Shown piece after piece: positions 7,931 to 16,526 of a stretch of 64,000 nucleotides of DNA. The position numbers and the translations under genes were made by a program. The notes beneath the pieces were generated by a model. It was not told the DNA's origin, searched no databases, and saw only the letters and a list, made by a program, of their open reading frames with translations. Source of the DNA: Photobacterium angustum. Lineage in GTDB: Bacteria > Pseudomonadota > Gammaproteobacteria > Enterobacterales > Vibrionaceae. Positions within the stretch are counted from its first letter, which is position 1. Every line of letters begins with the position of its first letter. The stretch spans positions 744,001-808,000 of the forward strand of contig NZ_MSCJ01000003.1 in NCBI RefSeq assembly GCF_002954615.1. Direction: 5' to 3'.

Positions 7931-7957
7931 AAAAAGCGATCTAACGATCGCTTTTTT
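7931..7957 (+). terminator. Terminator of the LysE-family gene
   Basis: AAAAGCGATC and GATCGCTTTTTT form a nine-to-ten base-pair stem with a four-base loop and a run of T. Confidence 0.85.
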
Positions 7958-8083
7958 GTTCGTATTAAAAATAAAAGCTCAGCAAGTGTTAGCTAAAAAT
8001 AATACTTGGAGCGGGGGATATTAAGGCTATTGTATTCAACCCATAAGAGGTTATTCGCGTCTAAAGTGTAGCTGTGTTCAATC

Positions 8084-8560
8084 TTATTGATATTTAGCTG
8101 AAGTAATAAATTGACCAAAAGATTCACACCACACGATCACTGTATCGTATTCAGTGATATTAATGTTCTGAGGCACATTGACAACGAAATTATCAAAGGT
8201 TTTCACGTTTCCTACCAACACCATATTGGCTTTTTCTTGGTTAAATTCTGTTTCGGTTTCTACAAATTTAGGTGATAGGTATAGTTTATAATCAGGCCCT
8301 GGTGCGAGTTTTCCCATTAAGGTTATTTTTGTTGGTGAGATTGAAACTTTACCTTCGCCCCAATGGAGAAAGTCGCTACCAGCTAATCCTTTTGTGAACT
8401 CACCAGAATACTGGGCTTGCTTCGAAATGCGAGAGACTTCAGATTGTGTTGGTGCCGTTGGCGCAGTCAAAATAGGCAGTAAATAGATCCCTAGGGCAAC
8501 ACCGAATGCACCGGCAAGTAAGTGAGTGATAAGAAGTGTAATTGTCTTTTTGATAGTCAT
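8084..8560 (-). CDS. DM13 domain protein, membrane-anchored
   Basis: A 158-residue protein with one N-terminal membrane helix (residues 8-30) and an extracytoplasmic DM13 domain. Domain marks are GSDFLHWGEGKVSI near residue 60, GKLAPGPDYKLYLSP near 84 and VIVWCESFGQFITSAKY at the C-terminus, including the single conserved cysteine of the domain. DM13 domains are proposed to act in extracellular redox or electron transfer with cytochrome b561-like partners; no such partner is next to it. The start overlaps no other gene. Function in this organism is unknown. Confidence 0.85.
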   Translation of the reverse strand: MTIKKTITLLITHLLAGAFGVALGIYLLPILTAPTAPTQSEVSRISKQAQYSGEFTKGLAGSDFLHWGEGKVSISPTKITLMGKLAPGPDYKLYLSPKFVETETEFNQEKANMVLVGNVKTFDNFVVNVPQNINITEYDTVIVWCESFGQFITSAKYQ

Positions 8561-8652
8561 AAGTCTACCTGCGTTGAAACAATAGGTTTATATAGGTATT
8601 GCTTAAAAAAGTTATAAATTCAAATTCTTAATGCTTTATTTCTAATAAATAT

Positions 8653-8684
8653 ACAAAAATCCCGTAACGATCACTCACTACGGG
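8653..8684 (-). terminator. Terminator-like hairpin on the minus strand
   Basis: CCCGTA and TACGGG pair around a 12-base loop; on the minus strand the stem is followed by ATTTTTG. It may be a backup terminator for the RelA/SpoT-like gene, whose nearer terminator is at 8804-8831. Confidence 0.5.
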
Positions 8685-8803
8685 CTTTACTTATTGTTAT
8701 CGGTTAACCAATGACAAATTACACACATAGAGTTATGTGTTGCTGTTTGTTTTTAAAGGTAGCGCTTTTGAATGATTAAAAATCTGCGATTCAAGTGACA
8801 AAT

Positions 8804-8831
8804 ATAAAAACGCCCTAGTGAGTAGGGCGTT
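8804..8831 (-). terminator. Terminator of the exported RelA/SpoT-like gene
   Basis: AACGCCCTA and TAGGGCGTT form a nine-base-pair stem with a five-base loop, followed on the minus strand by TTTTTAT. Confidence 0.85.
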
Positions 8832-8850
8832 GAAGTGAATAGAAAGTGAA

Positions 8851-9639
8851 TTAAACGGCAACGCTGTTTGGTTGTAAGTATTGCTGCCAAGCGGTTTGGT
8901 ATAAATGTAATGATTCTTGACGTAGTTTTTTAATTTTCTTCTCTTCAAACTCTGTCAGGGGGCGTTTTTGATGCAGAGCTAAACGTTCAATTTTCTGAAT
9001 TTGTTCGTAAATATCATGCTCTTTACCATTTTTCACATCAGAAATATCTTTTAAGTGAAGTTGTACTTCGGCAATGATTTTACTTTGTGGTAACTCAACT
9101 AATACATTCAAATCACGGTAACCAGAAGCTGTTGGTTTTTTAAAGCGGTTTTTAACACCCACAATGGTCGCTTCTTTGCTTAGTAGCTCAAAAGATTGCA
9201 CTAAAGATGATACATCGTTAGCAACGAGAGAAGCACGCGCGATATCTGTAATTTTATTGGGTTGACCATTTAGCTCTGTTTCAATTTTATGTTGTGCGCG
9301 TGCCATTGATTTAACTGCTGGTACTAAGGCTTCAGTTGATGAAACTAGGCTAATGCTACGCATAAGGTTTGCTAATTCAACTTGTGCTTGAGTTGATGCT
9401 TGGTACAGGGTAACAAAGTCATCATAAGGTTGTGCAATGTTGTTATTTTTCCAAGATTTAATGCTATATAAACCACTTAAATCACGTTGAAATGACTTAC
9501 GGCTTGCTTGAGATAAACGTGTTGGTGAAGGTTGGTCAGAGATTGTGTATGCAGGCGCAACAGCGGGTGCTGCAACCACCGAACGGCTAAGCATACAGAA
9601 CAGAATAAAGCTTGTACGTAGAACAGATTTTACATCCAT
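8851..9639 (-). CDS. RelA/SpoT-like nucleotidyltransferase-fold protein with signal peptide
   Basis: About 262 residues from MDVKSVLRTS. The N-terminus (Lys and Arg, then a hydrophobic run SFILFCML, then VVAAPA) reads as a Sec signal peptide. The remainder carries marks of the (p)ppGpp synthetase fold: KITDIARASLV (Asp matching the Mg-binding Asp), VKNRFKKPTASGYRDLNVLV (Tyr of the GYxxLH-type motif) and IAEVQLHL (Glu of the EVQxRT motif), then EHDIYEQIQ. No HD hydrolase or TGS domain is attached. GGGAG seven bases upstream supports the start. It has a cytoplasmic-type paralogue directly upstream (9852-10634). Exported enzyme, effector or toxin are all possible; the product is unknown. Confidence 0.75.
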   Translation of the reverse strand: MDVKSVLRTSFILFCMLSRSVVAAPAVAPAYTISDQPSPTRLSQASRKSFQRDLSGLYSIKSWKNNNIAQPYDDFVTLYQASTQAQVELANLMRSISLVSSTEALVPAVKSMARAQHKIETELNGQPNKITDIARASLVANDVSSLVQSFELLSKEATIVGVKNRFKKPTASGYRDLNVLVELPQSKIIAEVQLHLKDISDVKNGKEHDIYEQIQKIERLALHQKRPLTEFEEKKIKKLRQESLHLYQTAWQQYLQPNSVAV

Positions 9640-9798
9640 TAAGCAACTCCCAACGATATTGTCTTTCAATATCAAACACACAAAAAGGATATCTAAAAGT
9701 GCTGTGTAGTTTGTCGGTGCTTGTTTTTTCTTTCTGATCTGATGTTAACAATATAGCCTGAATGGGAGGTAAACTCTGTGTCAATATTCATAAAACGA

Positions 9799-9826
9799 CA
9801 AAAAAGCCGCATAAGAATGCGGCTTT
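9799..9826 (-). terminator. Terminator of the second RelA/SpoT-like gene
   Basis: AAAGCCGCAT and ATGCGGCTTT make a ten-base-pair stem with a four-base loop, followed on the minus strand by TTTTTTG. It separates the two paralogues into independent transcripts. Confidence 0.85.
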
Positions 9827-9851
9827 GATCACATTATTGTATGTTGTTTTA

Positions 9852-10634
9852 TTAGCTGGCTAGATTGAACTGCTGAGTATAAGTTTGCCACGCTTTTGCA
9901 TATAGTGCTTGGGACTTATTCTGCAAGCGTTTGATTTGCATCTTTTCAATATCGTCTAACGGTCGACGTTTAATTATCGAAATACGTTCGATTTTTTGAA
10001 TCGCTTCATAGATATCATGCTCTTCACCATTTTTTATTTCTGCAATGGCTTCAAGGTGCAGTTGAATTTCAGCGATAAGTCCACTGTTGCTTAATCGAAC
10101 TAAGACTTTGATATCGCGATAGCCTGATACCGCTGGGGTATCAAAACGATTTTTCACTCTAACGATATCGCCATATTGAGCTAAGTAGTTATATGCTTTC
10201 ACTAAATCGCTAATATTTGTTGCGACAACACTGCCACGTACAACATCGGTTAGTTTATCTACCTTACCGCGTAATTCTGTAGCAATTTTTGTTTCAGCGC
10301 GTTTTTGTTTTTTTATTCCAGGTAAAAAAGCCTGGGAATGACTAACAAGAGCTGCTGCTTCTAACAGTATATTTAGCTCTTGTTGAGCTGGGTATGCGTG
10401 TTGGTATAACTTTTCTAACTGATTATAAGGCTGTGTAATATTGTGCTGACGCCAGCTAGGAATTTGTTGTAGCTCTTTGATAGAATGCGATGAATTAAAT
10501 AATGCACTCGTTTGATCAATGCGCTTGAAATTATGACTATTTGTTGAATCTTGAAACATAGCATCAGCAATTTTTTCATTGCTAATAGCAAAAGGTAGTA
10601 GACGATGAGTACGAGCTACATTTTGAATAACCAT
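9852..10634 (-). CDS. RelA/SpoT-like nucleotidyltransferase-fold paralogue, no clear signal peptide
   Basis: A 260-residue paralogue of the neighbouring exported protein, alignable over about 200 residues without large gaps. It keeps the same fold marks: KLTDVVRGSVV, VKNRFDTPAVSGYRDIKVLV, LIAEIQLHL and EHDIYEAIQKIERI. Its N-terminus (MVIQNVARTHRLLPFAIS) is not a convincing signal peptide, so it is probably cytoplasmic, unlike its neighbour. The start has a strong AAAGGAGT seven bases upstream. The two genes are in tandem on the same strand, separated by a terminator, so they arose by duplication and may be differently regulated. No antitoxin-like small gene lies between them. Confidence 0.75.
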   Translation of the reverse strand: MVIQNVARTHRLLPFAISNEKIADAMFQDSTNSHNFKRIDQTSALFNSSHSIKELQQIPSWRQHNITQPYNQLEKLYQHAYPAQQELNILLEAAALVSHSQAFLPGIKKQKRAETKIATELRGKVDKLTDVVRGSVVATNISDLVKAYNYLAQYGDIVRVKNRFDTPAVSGYRDIKVLVRLSNSGLIAEIQLHLEAIAEIKNGEEHDIYEAIQKIERISIIKRRPLDDIEKMQIKRLQNKSQALYAKAWQTYTQQFNLAS

Positions 10635-10913
10635 TTTTTACTCCTTTAGCACAGCGCACTAGCAAATGGCAGCTAAGTCTGTGGTTTATTCCTGAACGTC
10701 CTGTTCTGGCGCTAAAGATAATACTTTATTTTTAAAAGTGGTAATAAAAATGTGTATATTTGTTAACGGTAATCCAACATTGTGAGAAAGGTCATAAAAC
10801 CATACTTATTGGGAGGTTAATTATGCTTCTAATGAGGGTGATAAGTTACTTTTGTTGTTTAAAGTTTGTTCAATGTGAGTTTTTATAGTGTTTAATCGTA
10901 GGGATAGTAAGTA

Positions 10914-11246
10914 ATGCAGGAAAATCTATTAATTGGCTTTATCGTTATTTGGGTAGCACTGGTTGTTGGTAGTGTGATGATATTCCAACGTGGTAAGGAT
11001 GTAGCAAAAAAGCGTAAATTATGGCCAATTTATACCGTGTTTAGTAATGTTGTGATTGGCGGGTTCATTATTTATATGCAGCCACCAACGGTATGGTTAG
11101 TTGCGATTCTAGTGTTATTGGTACCATTAACATTACTGACTATTCGTTCTACCAAGTTTTGTGATAGCTGTGGACAGGCAACTCGCGCCCCATTTTTTAT
11201 GAAGCCACCGCAGAAATGTAGTCATTGTAATAAGCCGTTAAGCTAA
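10914..11246 (+). CDS. Membrane protein with C-terminal zinc ribbon
   Basis: A 110-residue protein with three predicted membrane helices (near residues 5-24, 40-56 and 60-80) followed by a short cytoplasmic or periplasmic tail holding two CxxC pairs: CDSCGQ and CSHCNK, 17 residues apart. The arrangement is that of a small zinc ribbon. No family name recognised. It converges with the HopJ-family gene across a long stem-loop. Confidence 0.6.
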   Translation: MQENLLIGFIVIWVALVVGSVMIFQRGKDVAKKRKLWPIYTVFSNVVIGGFIIYMQPPTVWLVAILVLLVPLTLLTIRSTKFCDSCGQATRAPFFMKPPQKCSHCNKPLS

Positions 11247-11267
11247 TTTTTCAATTATTATATTAAG

Positions 11268-11322
11268 CAAGCCATCATCGTATTACTCTAAGTTGATAAA
11301 GAGTAATTATCGTGATGGCTTG
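11268..11322. terminator. Long bidirectional stem-loop between convergent genes
   Basis: CAAGCCATCA pairs with TGATGGCTTG, and inside it ATTACTCT pairs with AGAGTAAT. The compound hairpin lies between two converging genes and probably ends both transcripts. Confidence 0.7.
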
Positions 11323-11329
11323 TTTGTGA

Positions 11330-11683
11330 TTAAGCTTTAGCCGTTAACGGGAATGTATCAAACTGAATGCCAGACCAACCGTATTTAATAAAATGACGAA
11401 TATTTTGATGGTCATTGTTATCAGGATGTTCTAACACATCTTGACGGTAATATTGACCAAAACAAGCTAGCGTTTCTTGCTCTGAGAGTTGATTTAATTG
11501 CGCAAAAGCAAAAATCTTACATGAACCTTCATTTGTTCCTGCATCATTCTTTAACGTATCATCTTTTAAACCATTGTAAAATGTCGTGGTTTGATAATCA
11601 TAATGTTCAGTGATCACTGCCATAACATGGGAAAATTCAACGGTGGTTGGATTTTGTTTAATGGTTTGAAGTAGAGCGTCCAT
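11330..11683 (-). CDS. HopJ-type family protein
   Basis: A 117-residue protein matching the HopJ family in length and pattern: EFSHVMAVITEHYDYQPxxF-like start, a central NEGSCKIFAFAQLNQLS and HPDNNDHQNIRHFIKYGWSGIQF at the end. The family was named after a Pseudomonas type III effector but is widespread in marine bacteria with no type III system, where its role is unknown. No secretion signal and no type III genes are present, so an effector role is not supported. AGGAGA lies upstream of the ATG. Confidence 0.85.
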   Translation of the reverse strand: MDALLQTIKQNPTTVEFSHVMAVITEHYDYQTTTFYNGLKDDTLKNDAGTNEGSCKIFAFAQLNQLSEQETLACFGQYYRQDVLEHPDNNDHQNIRHFIKYGWSGIQFDTFPLTAKA

Positions 11684-11700
11684 TTACGTTTTTCTCCTAT

Positions 11701-11727
11701 AAAAAAGGCCAGAATAATTCTGACCTT
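11701..11727 (-). terminator. Terminator of the DUF2750 gene
   Basis: An AAGGxCAGAA/TTCTGxCCTT stem with one mismatch, followed on the minus strand by TTTTTT. Confidence 0.8.
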
Positions 11728-11750
11728 AGTATTGTAAATTCGTCCAGCGA

Positions 11751-12143
11751 TTAACGCTGTTTTTTTGCTTGGTTCTTTAGCTCGTAATCTAGCTCGTCAG
11801 GATAGATCACTAAACCTTCTTGATCTTGAATTGGGAATACAACGATAGCCAGTTCGTCATCTTCAAGGCCATGCGTCCAACGGCTATGCCACTTATTTAA
11901 TGAAATAGCTTCTGCTTTACAATTATCCCATTCACCAGTCGCCCATGCTTCTGCAAACTCTTTATTTGGCCATACTGGTACACAGTCTTCATCATCGGTA
12001 TTAAGCATTACACAACCGTGTTCATCGATAAGGATCCAAATTTCACGGTTAGCGACAACTTCTTTAACTAAATGCTTGTAACGCTTTTCGGCATCAAAAC
12101 CTTGGATTGTTTCAATTGCTGTTGCATCTAATGGCGTAGACAT
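11751..12143 (-). CDS. DUF2750 family protein
   Basis: A 130-residue acidic soluble protein. The pattern REIWILIDEHGCVMLNTDDEDCVPVWPNKEFAEAWA followed by a W-x-HGLEDDE-type end fits DUF2750. A second family member lies at 25534-25887. The function of the family is unknown; no catalytic motif is visible. It is followed by a good terminator and is divergent from the phospholipase D-type gene. Confidence 0.75.
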   Translation of the reverse strand: MSTPLDATAIETIQGFDAEKRYKHLVKEVVANREIWILIDEHGCVMLNTDDEDCVPVWPNKEFAEAWATGEWDNCKAEAISLNKWHSRWTHGLEDDELAIVVFPIQDQEGLVIYPDELDYELKNQAKKQR

Positions 12144-12306
12144 GGGTGTATTACCTTGGTAGTTATGTCGATTGTTTGTAAGAATAAATCAAAATAGAAC
12201 AGAGATCTTGTTTTATCCTACTGATATTACAATTTTATGGGGTTTTATTAGGTTGTCATGCAAGATGAAATAATAAAGTGATTTATCTATATAGCACAAG
12301 GAGCCT

Positions 12307-13845
12307 GTGTTGTTTACTTGCCGTTCTATTGCAACCACTGTGTCATTACCATTACTACTCTCTGGGTGTAATTGGGTTTACTGGGATGAAGATTTTGAGA
12401 GTTATCATGATCTTTCGTTATCGAATCCTTATCCGTTTCATCAAGTTGATATTTATCAGCCGGATAGTGGTGTAGGGCGCAATGACATAACAGTACTTAA
12501 TAGCGGTATTGCAGCATTACAAACCCGTATTGATATGATCCAACGTGCCCATAAAACGATTGAAGTGGAGTACTTTATTTTTTCTCCGGATATGAGTGGG
12601 AAAATAATCGTGCAAGAATTAGTGGCAGCAGCAAAACGAGGAGTAAAAGTACGGGTATTAATTGATAAATCTGCCACCGTATTTGAGTTTGATGAATACT
12701 ATGCCGATGGTTTGAAAGCTCATGGTATTGATGTTCGCTATTATAATGCTGCACCGCTGTATTATATTTCTACGATAAACTTTCGTAATCATCGTAAATT
12801 ATTAGTGGTTGATGGTAAAGAAGCGATTACTGGGGGGCGAAATATCGAAAATGATTATTTTGATCTTTCAGAACAATATAACTTTCTTGATCGTGACCTG
12901 CATGTATCCGGATCGATTGTTAAAGCGATGCAGGATTCTTTTAATGCGTTTTTCGAACATGATATCAGTGAACGTTATCAGTCTCCTGAAGTACCTAATA
13001 ATCGTATTGAATTACAAAAATACGAGCGTAAGCAGGAAGCCGTTCAGGCATTTCTTGCTCACACAGAAATTGAAGAGGCGACAAGAGCGAGAATAGAAGC
13101 CATTGCAAGGCCGATTTTAATGGCGAAAAAGACGTATTTATGCCCTGAAACGACATTTACTTCAGATGCACCGGGAGGATCTTTCTGGACGCGATTTAAA
13201 GATCCGTATAGTGATAATTATCGTTTTTTACGTAAAACAATTTTCGATAAAGTGATGACAGTAGATAACAGTTTAATATTGGCCTCTCCTTATCTACTGA
13301 ATAATCGAAAATCAGAGCATTTAATGCAAATATTACTCGATAAAAATATCGATATGACGCTATACACCAATTCTTTATCCTCAACCGACGCCACTTATGT
13401 AGCCGCACAACTGTATAGTCATGTTTATGATTGGCAAGCTAAGGGAATGCATATCTATCTTCATGCTGGCGAATGGCTAAATGAAACTGCAACAGTGAGT
13501 AAAGCGGTGGAAAATGCGCGGTGGGGGATGCATTCAAAAACACAAATTTATAAACGCAATGGTGATGCTCAAAATGAAGTGATGGTGGGAACGTACAATA
13601 TTGATAACCGTTCTAACCACTATAATACTGAAATGGGACTTTTTTGTCGTGGCAACGATCAGCTTGTCGCTGAAATTGAAGAGAGCATTCGTTCACGAGC
13701 AAAGAATGGATACCAAATAGTCGGGAATGAACAGGCAATAGATAGTCAAAATAATCCAGTTAATGTCTATGGGGCTGGTGATCCAGATACAACGAAAATG
13801 AAATTTATGTGGTTACCGTCATGGCTGTTTAATTTCTTATTATAA
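12307..13845 (+). CDS. Phospholipase D/cardiolipin synthase-like lipoprotein
   Basis: A 512-residue PLD-superfamily protein with a lipoprotein signal (LLLSGC, Cys near residue 21), so it should be membrane-tethered and face the periplasm. The first HKD motif is intact (HRKLLVVD near residue 162, followed by GGRN). The second keeps His and Lys (HSKTQIYKR near residue 410) but has Lys where the HxKxxxxD aspartate should be, followed by GTYNIDNRS. Activity on phospholipids is likely but not certain. AAGGAG lies three bases before GTG and six before a TTG, so TTG at 12310 is an equally likely start. A relative with both motifs intact lies at 36122-37651. Confidence 0.8.
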   Translation: MLFTCRSIATTVSLPLLLSGCNWVYWDEDFESYHDLSLSNPYPFHQVDIYQPDSGVGRNDITVLNSGIAALQTRIDMIQRAHKTIEVEYFIFSPDMSGKIIVQELVAAAKRGVKVRVLIDKSATVFEFDEYYADGLKAHGIDVRYYNAAPLYYISTINFRNHRKLLVVDGKEAITGGRNIENDYFDLSEQYNFLDRDLHVSGSIVKAMQDSFNAFFEHDISERYQSPEVPNNRIELQKYERKQEAVQAFLAHTEIEEATRARIEAIARPILMAKKTYLCPETTFTSDAPGGSFWTRFKDPYSDNYRFLRKTIFDKVMTVDNSLILASPYLLNNRKSEHLMQILLDKNIDMTLYTNSLSSTDATYVAAQLYSHVYDWQAKGMHIYLHAGEWLNETATVSKAVENARWGMHSKTQIYKRNGDAQNEVMVGTYNIDNRSNHYNTEMGLFCRGNDQLVAEIEESIRSRAKNGYQIVGNEQAIDSQNNPVNVYGAGDPDTTKMKFMWLPSWLFNFLL

Positions 13846-14144
13846 TAAGAGTGTAGATATAGCTATACAATACAACATAACTAATTAGATAGTTAAAAGA
13901 TATTTATATCTTGTATTTTATTGTCAAAAAAAGAATTAGATAAAAATATAGCATCAAAAAAATAGTTATAATTAATAAATAAGGTAATGAATTAGATAAA
14001 ATAATGTATTATTTGCATTTTGGTATGCAAAATAAATAGTATATATTTTATTTATTTATCGGTATTAATACGAGGCATATTATTCATTTGTTGCCTATAT
14101 TATAAAAAAGAGGGAAATTAACGATATTATAAAAGGTGACCTCA

Positions 14145-15494
14145 ATGGTAGCACAGTGTGATAAGAAAACTTTCAAAGCTAGACTCGTTGCTATTGGCTG
14201 TACTTATGAACCTTGGATTGCGTTATTAGAACAAACTGGATGGAAAACACATTGTTGTTATGACCTTCGTACTGCTGATGCCATCTTGGAAGAATATAGT
14301 CCTTGTATTTGTATTGTCGATCTTAGTAATAATGATTTTAGTTTAAATAGCATTTCTTTAAGGGCAAATAAAACCAAGCAAGTAAAATGGATTGCTGTAA
14401 TTAAGAAAGAACAGCTTGGTATGGATGCTATTTGCCAATTTATAAATAATTATTGTGTTGATTATTTTTCAATTCCCATTCCATCGACGCATCTATTGGA
14501 AACTGTCGGCCATCAATTAGGCATGTTAGAAATTGAATCTAACTCTTGGACTGAATTAGATGCCCAGCAAGATGTCGGTTTATTTGGTGAGTCTAAATCA
14601 ATTAAGCATTTGAGAGATATGGTTCGGCGTGTTGCAATGACAGACGTTAATATTTTTATTAGCGGTGAGCAAGGAACCGGAAAAGATCTTATTGCGAATT
14701 CTATCCATAATTTAAGTAAGAGAAGAAATGATAGTTTTACTATGATCAATTGCGCATCAGTTATGGATGATGATGAGCAAATAGCCTTTTTAAATTCAGA
14801 CGGTGAACATGTATCTGAAAACACGATAAAAGCGGGTACGGTTTTACTTAATGGTATTGAAGAACTGTCTAAAAACTTGCAACAGAAGCTTCTCGCTTAT
14901 TTACAAAAACCGACTAACGACTCTTTAGAAGATACCAGAGAGTGTGATGTTCGTGTTATTGCCTGCTCTAGTGCTAATTTAGAACAAGCAATTGCGAATG
15001 AAACATTCAGTAAAGAGTTATTTTACCGACTTAATGTTTTCCATATTTCAGTACCAACGCTGCGTGAAAGAGGTGCTGATATTATTGCTTTAGCTGAATA
15101 CTTCTTACAAAAGTATTCAAGGGAATATAACACCATTGCAACTCAGTATAATGAAGAAGCAAAGCAGTTACTTCTACGTTATAACTGGCCGGGTAATGTA
15201 CGAGAGCTAATAAATCAAATTAAACGCGTTTCATTATTAACAGATGGTAATGAAGTAGGTGTTGAACACTTCGACTTACCTAAGAAAATTAATATGAAGC
15301 AAAGTTTACGTAATATTAAAGATGAGGCAGAAAAAGATGTACTGGTTGCTGTATTAGAGACTCACCGTGGTCAAGTAGCATCAGCTGCAAAAGATCTTGG
15401 TGTTTCCAGAGCAACAATGTACCGCTTGTTGAATAAACATAATATTGTGCCTGATGTACGTTACTACAATGGCTCCAATTACGCGACAGAATAA
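14145..15494 (+). CDS. vpsR: VpsR-type biofilm transcription activator
   Basis: Closely resembles Vibrio cholerae VpsR along its length: a degenerate receiver domain (YEPWIALLEQTGWKTH near the start, CIVDLSNNDFSLN near residue 66), an AAA+ domain (Walker A GEQGTGKD near 172) and a Fis-type HTH (VSRATMYRLLNKHNI at the end). As in VpsR, the sigma-54 contact loop GAFTGA is missing and the Walker B is altered (TVLLNGIEEL). VpsR activates vps and biofilm genes with sigma-70 polymerase upon binding c-di-GMP. The ATG at 14145 has AAGGTGA five bases upstream and is preferred over a GTG nine bases earlier. Upstream lies about 300 bases of very AT-rich DNA. Confidence 0.93.
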   Translation: MVAQCDKKTFKARLVAIGCTYEPWIALLEQTGWKTHCCYDLRTADAILEEYSPCICIVDLSNNDFSLNSISLRANKTKQVKWIAVIKKEQLGMDAICQFINNYCVDYFSIPIPSTHLLETVGHQLGMLEIESNSWTELDAQQDVGLFGESKSIKHLRDMVRRVAMTDVNIFISGEQGTGKDLIANSIHNLSKRRNDSFTMINCASVMDDDEQIAFLNSDGEHVSENTIKAGTVLLNGIEELSKNLQQKLLAYLQKPTNDSLEDTRECDVRVIACSSANLEQAIANETFSKELFYRLNVFHISVPTLRERGADIIALAEYFLQKYSREYNTIATQYNEEAKQLLLRYNWPGNVRELINQIKRVSLLTDGNEVGVEHFDLPKKINMKQSLRNIKDEAEKDVLVAVLETHRGQVASAAKDLGVSRATMYRLLNKHNIVPDVRYYNGSNYATE

Positions 15495-15510
15495 AAATTT
15501 GATGAACAAT

Positions 15511-15560
15511 AGCCCACTTATTTTACACTTTCTCGTAGGGTGTCGGTAAGTGGGCTTTTC
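15511..15560 (+). terminator. Terminator of vpsR
   Basis: AGCCCACTTA pairs with TAAGTGGGCT around a 26-base loop, followed by TTTCTTT. Confidence 0.75.
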
Positions 15561-15587
15561 TTTGACTGTAGTTTGCAACTTAATAAG

Positions 15588-16526
15588 TTATGAAGAAATA
15601 AACGGTGTAAAACTGAGGCGAAAGATAACTGGACAGTGATCACTCAATTGGTAAGTTGATACTTGCTCGAAGGAATAAGGTACCTGCTGGATAGATGAGA
15701 CATTAAAATGATCACTACTAAAACCGTGGTCAATTAATTCCTTATAACGACGATAATAAGTTTTATTATTTTTTCTTTTTTTTGTTAAACAGTTACCTCT
15801 AACATTATGAGTAAGCCATTTTAAAGAGCTTTGCTGATTATTACTGGAGAAAAAGTAAGTTGTGTTATTTGTTGTATTAAGAGATATACGATGATTAAAA
15901 TCGCCAACTAAGATAAAAGGCTGCCTTTTCACTTCTTGCTGTTCTATCCATTGTTGCATTAATGTTCGTTGTAAATTCAGTGTGCGACAGGATTTTTTAC
16001 GGTTGTTCTTTAGCTGTTTAGGAGTAAAGCAACCTGATTTTAAGTGTACATTCACAACGATAATATCATGCTGCTTAAGATTGATTTTAATTGCTGAACC
16101 ATAACGTAACTTTTGTTGGTAATACGGCTTGTTTCCTAATGCTATAGCGGGAGAGCTCAATGTGGTTATATCTGGATGTTCTTTAACGGTAAGGTGTTTT
16201 TTAACGGCAAAACCAGTGAATTGGTTGATCCCATTAAAAACGTCGTCTTTGTTTTTGATTCTTGATGATATGTATATTTGATATCGGTCTTTAGGAACAA
16301 TGCGATGAAGGCTTGAGGCACTATCGACTTCTTGAAAGGCGAGAATATCGGGTTGGTGAGTAAGAAAGATTTGCTTTAATACTTGGTAGTCTTTTGCTGT
16401 TCGTTGTATGTCGTTTTTGGGATGAGCCGCTAGCCATTGAAAATTCCACGTCATTAACGTGAATGAGTTTGCATGACAAATATTAGCGAGTATGAATTGA
16501 ATCGCAAAAAAGAATAAATACGGGAT
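15588..16526 (-). CDS. Secreted endonuclease/exonuclease/phosphatase-fold protein with probable AUC start
   Basis: The EEP (DNase I-like) fold is shown by TLMTWNFQWLA (strand 1), DILAFQEVDS (catalytic Glu), NVHLKSGC, LVGDFNHR (the GDFN motif) and LSDHCPVIF (catalytic Asp-His). The first ATG in frame lies at 16454, but that would remove strand 1. The open frame extends upstream through a typical signal peptide ending ICHA-NS, and has no ATG, GTG, TTG or CTG. A perfect AAGGAG stands six bases before an ATC codon at 16526-16524, so I place the start there. This would be a rare AUC initiation, or a start codon lost by mutation or sequencing error. Cellular role unknown; probably a periplasmic or secreted nuclease. 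Confidence 0.7.
   Translation of the reverse strand: MPYLFFFAIQFILANICHANSFTLMTWNFQWLAAHPKNDIQRTAKDYQVLKQIFLTHQPDILAFQEVDSASSLHRIVPKDRYQIYISSRIKNKDDVFNGINQFTGFAVKKHLTVKEHPDITTLSSPAIALGNKPYYQQKLRYGSAIKINLKQHDIIVVNVHLKSGCFTPKQLKNNRKKSCRTLNLQRTLMQQWIEQQEVKRQPFILVGDFNHRISLNTTNNTTYFFSSNNQQSSLKWLTHNVRGNCLTKKRKNNKTYYRRYKELIDHGFSSDHFNVSSIQQVPYSFEQVSTYQLSDHCPVIFRLSFTPFISS

Noticed and set aside
8733..8948. A 71-codon minus-strand frame across the terminator of the exported RelA/SpoT-like gene
   Set aside because: It runs through a terminator hairpin and into the 3' end of a real gene in another frame.
11330..11683. A type III secretion effector suggested by the HopJ family name
   Set aside because: The family is common in bacteria with no type III system, and no secretion genes are present here.
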